In this document: piece after piece, positions 58,983-64,000 of the stretch
Position numbering within the stretch: position 1 is the stretch's first letter
Layout of the letters: each line of letters starts with the position of its first letter
NCBI GenBank assembly: GCA_902591665.1
Contig: CACJBO010000001.1
Location: 1-64,000 of the forward strand
Direction: 5' to 3'
From: an uncultured SAR86 cluster bacterium
GTDB taxonomy: Bacteria > Pseudomonadota > Gammaproteobacteria > Magnimaribacterales > D2472
Length of the DNA: 64,000 nt
Position numbers and translations under genes: made by a program
Notes under the pieces: generated by a model
Told to the model about the DNA's origin: nothing
The model's database searches: none
The model's input: only the letters and a program-made list of their open reading frames with translations

Positions 58983-60152
58983 TTACGAGTTCATTTTTTG
59001 CCACTTAATTGGCACGCCCTCAAGTTTATATCTATTAGATTCTTCTCTTAATTTTTCAAACTCTGTTTTTGAAGAATATACAGTAACTATTAATGCGTTT
59101 TGCTTGTTGGCTGTTATTCTCAGCACCCTGCCCATTCTTTGGATTCTTTGTCTTTTAGATGATGAAGCGCTAAGTATCATTGCTCCATCTGCTTCTGGCA
59201 TATCAAACCCTTCATCAAGAGCTGTACAGCTAACCAGAACATTTAAATTTCCATTTTTAAAATTATTTAAATTTTCTTCCCTCTCGGCATTGTCCAAATC
59301 AGTATTATAAATCGCTGATTTATATCCTTTGGTATTAATAATTTTATTGAACTCTTTTGCTTGTTTTTTATTCTCGGTGAACACAATCCAACTATCTCTC
59401 TTATGTTTTTGTAGTAACTCAATTCCAAAGGGGATTCTATTTTTAGAATTTTTTACCATTCTGGCTCTATTAAAAATTAACATTTTTAATGGGTAGTCAT
59501 TCATATCATTTCCACCAATTGTGGCTGCTCTTCTTTGAATGCTTTTTGTGAACTTTTTATATTTTTCCTCTTCATCAGGAGTCATAGCTGCGTAGGCATA
59601 TAAAAGCTTGAAGTTAACTATCACCTCATCTTCTCTTGCATCTATATAGTCATAATCAAAGATAATGTCTCCAAGTATCTTTCTAATAATGATATAAAAA
59701 TTATCGTCATAATCTCTTTCGGGAGTTGCTGAAAGGCCTAAAGTTGCATGCCAACTATTGGAAAGAACTTCTCCCCTTTTTTCAGTGCCGATTTTGTGAC
59801 ACTCATCAACAATAAGAAGAGTTTTTGCTGCATCAAATTGTTCAATAATATTTTTTACAGAATCAATGGTGGATATATTTATTCTTGAGAGATGTTCTAA
59901 ATGTTCTCCACCTCCGTTTAAAGCAATGTCTTTTTCATTAAAATCTTTTTGTAATCCTTCATACCATTGATCTAATAGCGCTATGGATGGAACGACAATA
60001 AAAATTGAATGGTCTTTGTTTTCTTCTAGATACTTAGCTAGGCAATGAATGGCAAAAACTGTTTTACCACCTCCCGTAACTACTTTAACAATACCTCTTT
60101 TTTTTGCCCACCATAAGGGAAATGCTTTTGCTTGCCACTCTCTTAGCTTCAA
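58983..60152 (-). CDS. Superfamily 2 helicase/ATPase, compact, coupled to trpC
   Basis: 389 residues with a short version of the SF2 core: REWQAKAFPLWW, Walker A TGGGKT (26-31), motif Ia VVPSIALLDQW, Walker B DECH (116-119), LSATPERDYD (motif III, about 140-149), motif V SCTALDEGFDMPEADGAM, and motif VI QRIQRMGRVLR near the end. It resembles the XPB/SSL2 branch but has no extra nuclease, winged-helix or C-terminal domain. The ATG overlaps the trpC stop by 4 bp, so it is translated from the trp operon message. I know no reason why a helicase should be there. The role is unknown. Confidence 0.85.
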   Translation of the reverse strand: MKLREWQAKAFPLWWAKKRGIVKVVTGGGKTVFAIHCLAKYLEENKDHSIFIVVPSIALLDQWYEGLQKDFNEKDIALNGGGEHLEHLSRINISTIDSVKNIIEQFDAAKTLLIVDECHKIGTEKRGEVLSNSWHATLGLSATPERDYDDNFYIIIRKILGDIIFDYDYIDAREDEVIVNFKLLYAYAAMTPDEEEKYKKFTKSIQRRAATIGGNDMNDYPLKMLIFNRARMVKNSKNRIPFGIELLQKHKRDSWIVFTENKKQAKEFNKIINTKGYKSAIYNTDLDNAEREENLNNFKNGNLNVLVSCTALDEGFDMPEADGAMILSASSSKRQRIQRMGRVLRITANKQNALIVTVYSSKTEFEKLREESNRYKLEGVPIKWQKMNS

Positions 60153-60898
60153 GCAAAATCTCCTCTCATCAGGCTCTCGCCAATAAGAAATACGTGAATG
60201 TTATTTTCTTTGAGTAAATCAATATCGGATTGATTTTTAATTCCAGACTCAGCAACAAAAATATTATCTGTTTGAAATTCTTCCCTAAGATTAATGGAAT
60301 TATTTAGATCAACCTCAAAGGTTTTAAGATTTCTATTATTTACTCCAATAATGGCATTCTTGTATGCCTGAACTCTTTTTAACTCATCTAAATCATGCAC
60401 TTCAATTAAGTAATCTAGCTCCAATTCTTCTGCTAAATTAACAAAATCTTTTATTTGAACATCATCAAGAACACTTGCTATGAGAAGAATACAATCGGCG
60501 CCTATTAATTTAGCTTCATAAATTTGATACTCATCTACAGTAAAGTCTTTTCTCAGTATTGGCAGATTGGTTATCTTTTTTACTTCCTTAAGGTATTCAA
60601 CACTTCCTTGAAAGTAGTCTTCTTCGGTAAGAATTGAAAGCGCTGAAGCACCAAAGGACTCATATTCTTTTGCTTTTTTAACTGGATCAAAATTGGTGTC
60701 TATTATGCCTGCACTGGGCGAAGCTTTTTTAATCTCTGCAATGATAGCTTGGTCTTTGCCAATTAAATTATTCTTAAAATTTGCTTTAGGAAGCTGTGTT
60801 TTTTTTAGTTGATTCAAAATATTTTCAACAGGTAAGTCTATCTTTTTTTGAACTAATTTCGTCTTAGTGTTATCTACAATTTCATCAAGAATAGTCAT
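60149..60898 (-). CDS. trpC: Indole-3-glycerol phosphate synthase
   Basis: Makes indole-3-glycerol phosphate from CdRP. 249 residues, monofunctional (no TrpF half). TIM-barrel markers: AEIKKASPSAGIID, SALSILTEEDYFQGS, PILRKDFTVDEYQIYEA, IGVNNRNLKTFEVDL, FVAESGI, and LIGESLMRG at the phosphate-binding end. The ATG shares its A with the trpD stop, and the helicase begins in its own stop. Confidence 0.97.
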   Translation of the reverse strand: MTILDEIVDNTKTKLVQKKIDLPVENILNQLKKTQLPKANFKNNLIGKDQAIIAEIKKASPSAGIIDTNFDPVKKAKEYESFGASALSILTEEDYFQGSVEYLKEVKKITNLPILRKDFTVDEYQIYEAKLIGADCILLIASVLDDVQIKDFVNLAEELELDYLIEVHDLDELKRVQAYKNAIIGVNNRNLKTFEVDLNNSINLREEFQTDNIFVAESGIKNQSDIDLLKENNIHVFLIGESLMRGDFA

Positions 60899-61908
60899 TA
60901 GATATTTGAAACCCTTACATAGGCTGCTAATTTGTCAGCAGCTTTTCCATTATTCATTAAATCAAATGATAGCTCTACTCCCTCACTTATTGAGTCTACC
61001 TTTCTGGCAATATAAAGCGCTGCACCTGAATTGAGAGCAATCATATCTTGAACTGCAGATTTTTCTCCAGCAAAAGCTTCTTGCACCATCCTCAAACTTT
61101 CTTCAGATGATTGAGCAGCAATATCCTCAAATGGAGCAGAAGCTATTCCAAAATCTTCAGGACATATTGCATATTCATTTATTTTAAAATCTTTATATTC
61201 GGATACATTCGTAGGGCCGGTTATGCTTATTTCATCCAAACCATCTTCCCCGTGAACTACCATGACATGCTCCATGTCTAAATTTTTTGCAACTCTTGAA
61301 AAGGTACTTAAAAGACTATTGTCATAAACTCCAATTATTTGTCTTCTTGCCCCACAAGGATTGGTATGTGGTCCTAATAAATTAAAGATTGTTTTCTTGC
61401 CTATTCGTTGTCTTGCTGGCATTACGTATTTCATTGATTCATGGTGCAAGGGTGCAAAAAGAAAGATAAAGCCAACCTGATTAAACACATTGAGCAATTT
61501 ATTTCTATCGTGAGTTATGTCTGCACCAGCTTCTGTTAGAAAGTCAGCGCTACCAGATTTACTAGAAATAGCTTTATTTCCATGTTTTGTTATCGATGCT
61601 CCACCAGCAGCAGCAACAAAAGATGAAGCGGTTGAGCAATTAAAAGTATGGAGTCCGGTTCCTCCGGTACCACAGGTGTCTATATGAGTTCCATTCCCTA
61701 TATCAAACTTAAGAGATTTTTCTCTCATAACGGTAGCTGCGGCTGTTATTTCTGGCTCTTGAATCCCTTTTTCATTTAAGGCTAAAAGAAAACTTTCTAT
61801 GTCATTATCTTCGACTTCACCGCACATAATGTGATTTACAACATCCTGCATTTCTTGATTTGAAAGATCTTCCTTTCTACTTAATTTGTTAAGAATCTCC
61901 TTAATCAT
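60898..61908 (-). CDS. trpD: Anthranilate phosphoribosyltransferase
   Basis: Joins anthranilate and PRPP. 336 residues, a separate enzyme and not fused to TrpG. It has the DTCGTGGTGLHTFNCSTASSF PRPP loop, KHGNKAISSKSGSADFLTEAG, the FAPLHHESMKYVMPARQ, RTIFNLLGPHTNP-type segment (KKTIFNLLGPHTNPC) and HGEDGLDEIS. It overlaps trpG by 4 bp and trpC by one base. Confidence 0.98.
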   Translation of the reverse strand: MIKEILNKLSRKEDLSNQEMQDVVNHIMCGEVEDNDIESFLLALNEKGIQEPEITAAATVMREKSLKFDIGNGTHIDTCGTGGTGLHTFNCSTASSFVAAAGGASITKHGNKAISSKSGSADFLTEAGADITHDRNKLLNVFNQVGFIFLFAPLHHESMKYVMPARQRIGKKTIFNLLGPHTNPCGARRQIIGVYDNSLLSTFSRVAKNLDMEHVMVVHGEDGLDEISITGPTNVSEYKDFKINEYAICPEDFGIASAPFEDIAAQSSEESLRMVQEAFAGEKSAVQDMIALNSGAALYIARKVDSISEGVELSFDLMNNGKAADKLAAYVRVSNI

Positions 61909-62468
61909 AACTCTAAAAAATTTTTAATAAGCTTCATGCCGTGCCCTGTTTCAATAGATTCAGGATGAAATTGAACTCCATAAATTGGTTTATCTTTATG
62001 TTCAATTGCCATAATAACATCTGGGTTTTCTTCTAACACTGCAGTAATTTCAAGCTCGTTTGGCAGAGAATCCTTTTCTATTACAAGACTATGATAACGA
62101 ACCACCGAATAAGGGCTATCTATGCCATTAAAAATACCTTCCTGACTGTGTGAAATTTTAGATAACTTTCCATGAATAATTTCTGGCGCTTTTATAATTT
62201 TGCCTCCGAAAGCAGCACCTATAGATTGATGTCCAAGACATACTCCAAGTATTGGAACTTTTGCTTCTTGAATTAACTTTACAGATATTCCCGCTTCATT
62301 TGGCGTACAGGGCCCTGGTGAAATTACTATTTTTTCTGGATTAAGGTCCTCAATTCCTTCTATTGAAATTTCATCATTTCTAACAACTAATACTTCCTTA
62401 CCACATTCACCCACATAGTGGACAAGGTTATATGTGAAACTATCATAATTATCTATTACTAATATCAT
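61905..62468 (-). CDS. trpG: Anthranilate synthase component II (glutamine amidotransferase)
   Basis: Class I amidotransferase that gives ammonia to TrpE. 187 residues. Signatures: IDNYDSFTYNLVHYVGE, VISPGPCTPNEAG, the nucleophile cysteine in GVCLGHQSIGAAFGG, and the catalytic HPE in QFHPESIETGHG. In many gammaproteobacteria this protein also serves 4-amino-4-deoxychorismate synthase; no pabB-type partner is present in the window. It begins in the trpE stop and overlaps trpD by 4 bp. Confidence 0.97.
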   Translation of the reverse strand: MILVIDNYDSFTYNLVHYVGECGKEVLVVRNDEISIEGIEDLNPEKIVISPGPCTPNEAGISVKLIQEAKVPILGVCLGHQSIGAAFGGKIIKAPEIIHGKLSKISHSQEGIFNGIDSPYSVVRYHSLVIEKDSLPNELEITAVLEENPDVIMAIEHKDKPIYGVQFHPESIETGHGMKLIKNFLEL

Positions 62469-63931
62469 GAGATCATTTCCAGCGCGTCTATAAAGGCTTT
62501 AGATTTTTGAATACATTCCAACCATTCATTTTCTGGGACTGAGTCAGCAACTATTCCAGCGCCAGCACCTACATGAATTTTGTTATCTTTTATAACAGCA
62601 GTTCTTATGGCAATTGCTGTATCTATATTCCCATTCCAAGAAATATATCCTATAGCACCACCGTATATACCTCTTGAACTGGGTTCTAATTCATTGATTA
62701 TCTCCATAGCTCTAATTTTTGGCGCACCAGATAATGTCCCCGCTGGCAATGAAGCTTTTAGCGCGTCAAGATAATCGAGATCCTTCGAAAGAGTGCCTTC
62801 TACATTTGAGACTATATGCATGACATGAGAATATTTTTCAATAACCATTTTATCTGTCACTTTTACTGAGCCTATTTCTGAAACTCTACCAACATCATTT
62901 CTTCCTAAATCAATGAGCATCAGATGCTCAGCCAACTCTTTTGGATCATTTAACAAGTCTTCTTCATTTTGTTTATCTTCTTCTAAGTCCTTACCCCTCT
63001 TTCTTGTTCCAGCAATTGGCCTTAGAGTCAATTTAGTGTCTTCAAGTCTCACCAAAATCTCAGGTGAAGATCCCACTACTTGGCACTCTTCAAGGTCTAG
63101 GTAATACATATAGGGAGAAGGATTAAGCTTTCTTATGGCTCTATATAAATGAAAAGGATCTAAATCAAACTTAGAGTAAAAATCCTGAGCAAGGACAACC
63201 TGAAATACATCACCTTCTTTAATATAGTTTTTTATTGTATTTACAGTATCTAGGTATTCTTCTTTTTTAAAATTTGATTCAAAATGCATAGAGCCTTTTG
63301 GTTCTTTAAATTTTAATTCTTCTAAATTAGAACTAGATGAAAAGTATGCCTTCATTTCATTTATTCGTTCTTGAACAACATCATATGAATGTTTGGCTGG
63401 GTCAGCATTAAAAATAACTTGAGCAGAATTATTAAAATTGTCGTATACAACTAATTGCTCTGCTTTAACTAAAAAAATTTCAGGCATATGTTTCTTAAAT
63501 TTAGATCCCTTAGATGAAAGATCTGAAATTCTTTTTTCAGCATATCGTGCACTTTCATATGCAAAAAAACCTACGAACCCGCCATGAAATCTTGGTAAAC
63601 CAGTCATGTTAGGTGATTTAAAACTTGATGTAATTTTCTGTATCTCGCCTAATGGGTCATCTGAAGTGATAGAAGTTACCTTGTTACTTTTCTTTAATTC
63701 AACAACATTTCCAGTAACCTTAATGGTATCTGAGCAATTAAACCCAATGATTGAGTACTGTGACCACCTATCTCCACCTTCAACAGACTCAAGTAAAAAT
63801 GTATTATTCTTTTTTGATACCTGAGAATATAAAGTTAAGGGTGTTTGATTTTCAATCGGCAAGCTCTCAACAACAGGAATAATATTAAATCCTGAATCAA
63901 TGTGTGCTTGAAACTCTTCCTTACTTAGCAT
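62465..63931 (-). CDS. trpE: Anthranilate synthase component I
   Basis: Converts chorismate to anthranilate with TrpG. 488 residues. The chorismate-binding domain has the family motifs YYLDLEECQVVGSSPEIL, RPIAGTRKRGKDLEED, LMLIDLGRNDVGRVSEIG, GTLSGAPKIRAMEIINELEP, RGIYGGAIGYISWNG and GAGAGIVADSVPENE. The Trp-feedback LLES-type element is present as LLESVEGGDRWSQYS near residue 45-60. No leader peptide or attenuator can be placed before it because an upstream gene overlaps its start by 11 bp. Confidence 0.98.
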   Translation of the reverse strand: MLSKEEFQAHIDSGFNIIPVVESLPIENQTPLTLYSQVSKKNNTFLLESVEGGDRWSQYSIIGFNCSDTIKVTGNVVELKKSNKVTSITSDDPLGEIQKITSSFKSPNMTGLPRFHGGFVGFFAYESARYAEKRISDLSSKGSKFKKHMPEIFLVKAEQLVVYDNFNNSAQVIFNADPAKHSYDVVQERINEMKAYFSSSSNLEELKFKEPKGSMHFESNFKKEEYLDTVNTIKNYIKEGDVFQVVLAQDFYSKFDLDPFHLYRAIRKLNPSPYMYYLDLEECQVVGSSPEILVRLEDTKLTLRPIAGTRKRGKDLEEDKQNEEDLLNDPKELAEHLMLIDLGRNDVGRVSEIGSVKVTDKMVIEKYSHVMHIVSNVEGTLSKDLDYLDALKASLPAGTLSGAPKIRAMEIINELEPSSRGIYGGAIGYISWNGNIDTAIAIRTAVIKDNKIHVGAGAGIVADSVPENEWLECIQKSKAFIDALEMIS

Positions 63932-64000
63932 TTTGTATAACTGCGTTTATGTTAATAAAGTCGCCAACATGAAATCCATTTTTTTTAAACCAGCCTTTAT
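63921..64000 (-). CDS. 3' end of an unidentified gene upstream of trpE (runs off the right edge)
   Basis: The minus strand is open from the window edge to the TAA at 63921-63923 and ends KGWFKKNGFHVGDFINI-NAVIQNAK. It overlaps the trpE ATG by 11 bp, the tight packing expected for a gene in the same operon. Only 25 residues are visible, too few to name. Gammaproteobacteria often have gph or rpe here, but this tail does not look like either. Confidence 0.5.
   Translation of the reverse strand, partial: KGWFKKNGFHVGDFININAVIQNAK

Overview
The window is AT-rich, tightly packed DNA (roughly one third G+C by eye) with about 58 protein genes, two tRNAs and very short spacers. Gene content and order point to a marine gammaproteobacterium with a streamlined genome, and a SAR86-like lineage is my best guess. 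The supporting blocks are penicillin-binding protein 1A-aroK-aroB-gltB-gltD-hemE, fis-purH-purD-coq7, gshB-tonB-ruvX, dnaG-rpoD next to a CAT-anticodon tRNA, katG/oxyR, and trpE-G-D-C. These are orders known from Pseudomonas- and E. coli-like genomes, but with pieces missing. Assignment to a clade is inference.

Layout. 1-9.9 kb: 5' end of a PBP1A gene (minus), then aroK, aroB, an inverted gltB, and gltD-hemE. The GltD here carries an extra N-terminal domain of about 90 residues. 9.9-13.7 kb: tesB and a CobS/CobT-like AAA+/VWA pair. 13.7-17.1 kb: a 23-bp palindromic operator followed by three overlapping genes for a ferritin-like diiron protein, a secreted beta-helix protein and a secreted diheme cytochrome. 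17.1-22.4 kb: a Bax-inhibitor-1-like membrane protein, a 70-residue membrane peptide, a secreted DUF305-plus-LVIVD protein, a type II pantothenate kinase and a fatty-acid-hydroxylase-family membrane enzyme. 22.4-26.5 kb: cysE, katG, oxyR and tRNA-Ala. 26.5-31.9 kb: a Fur-box-controlled TonB-dependent receptor, doxX, hflX, two tiny genes and small proteins of unknown role.

32-41.3 kb is an accessory metabolic region: a GH3 glycosidase with PA14 insert, a fused Gfo/Idh/MocA-aldo/keto reductase, a GPH-type sugar symporter, an alpha/beta hydrolase, an LhgO-like FAD oxidoreductase and a DmdA/GcvT-like enzyme. 41.4-46.8 kb: a DUF411 protein, a tandem kappa-GST-like protein, an old-yellow-enzyme-family oxidoreductase, a CPBP protease, a GST and a CAT-anticodon tRNA. 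46.9-53.9 kb: yrbL, then the leftward series rsmE-gshB-tonB-ruvX-dnaG-rpoD. 53.9-64 kb: sixA, fis-purH-purD-coq7, an outer-membrane beta-barrel candidate, and the leftward operon trpE-trpG-trpD-trpC-helicase.

Most of the window is housekeeping. The parts I find least explained are the GltD N-terminal domain beside an inverted gltB, the operator-headed diiron/beta-helix/diheme-cytochrome cluster, the Fur-box leader hairpin, a basic peptide whose ribosome site points at an ATA codon, and a helicase translationally coupled to trpC. I found no CRISPR array, insertion sequence, prophage or rRNA gene.
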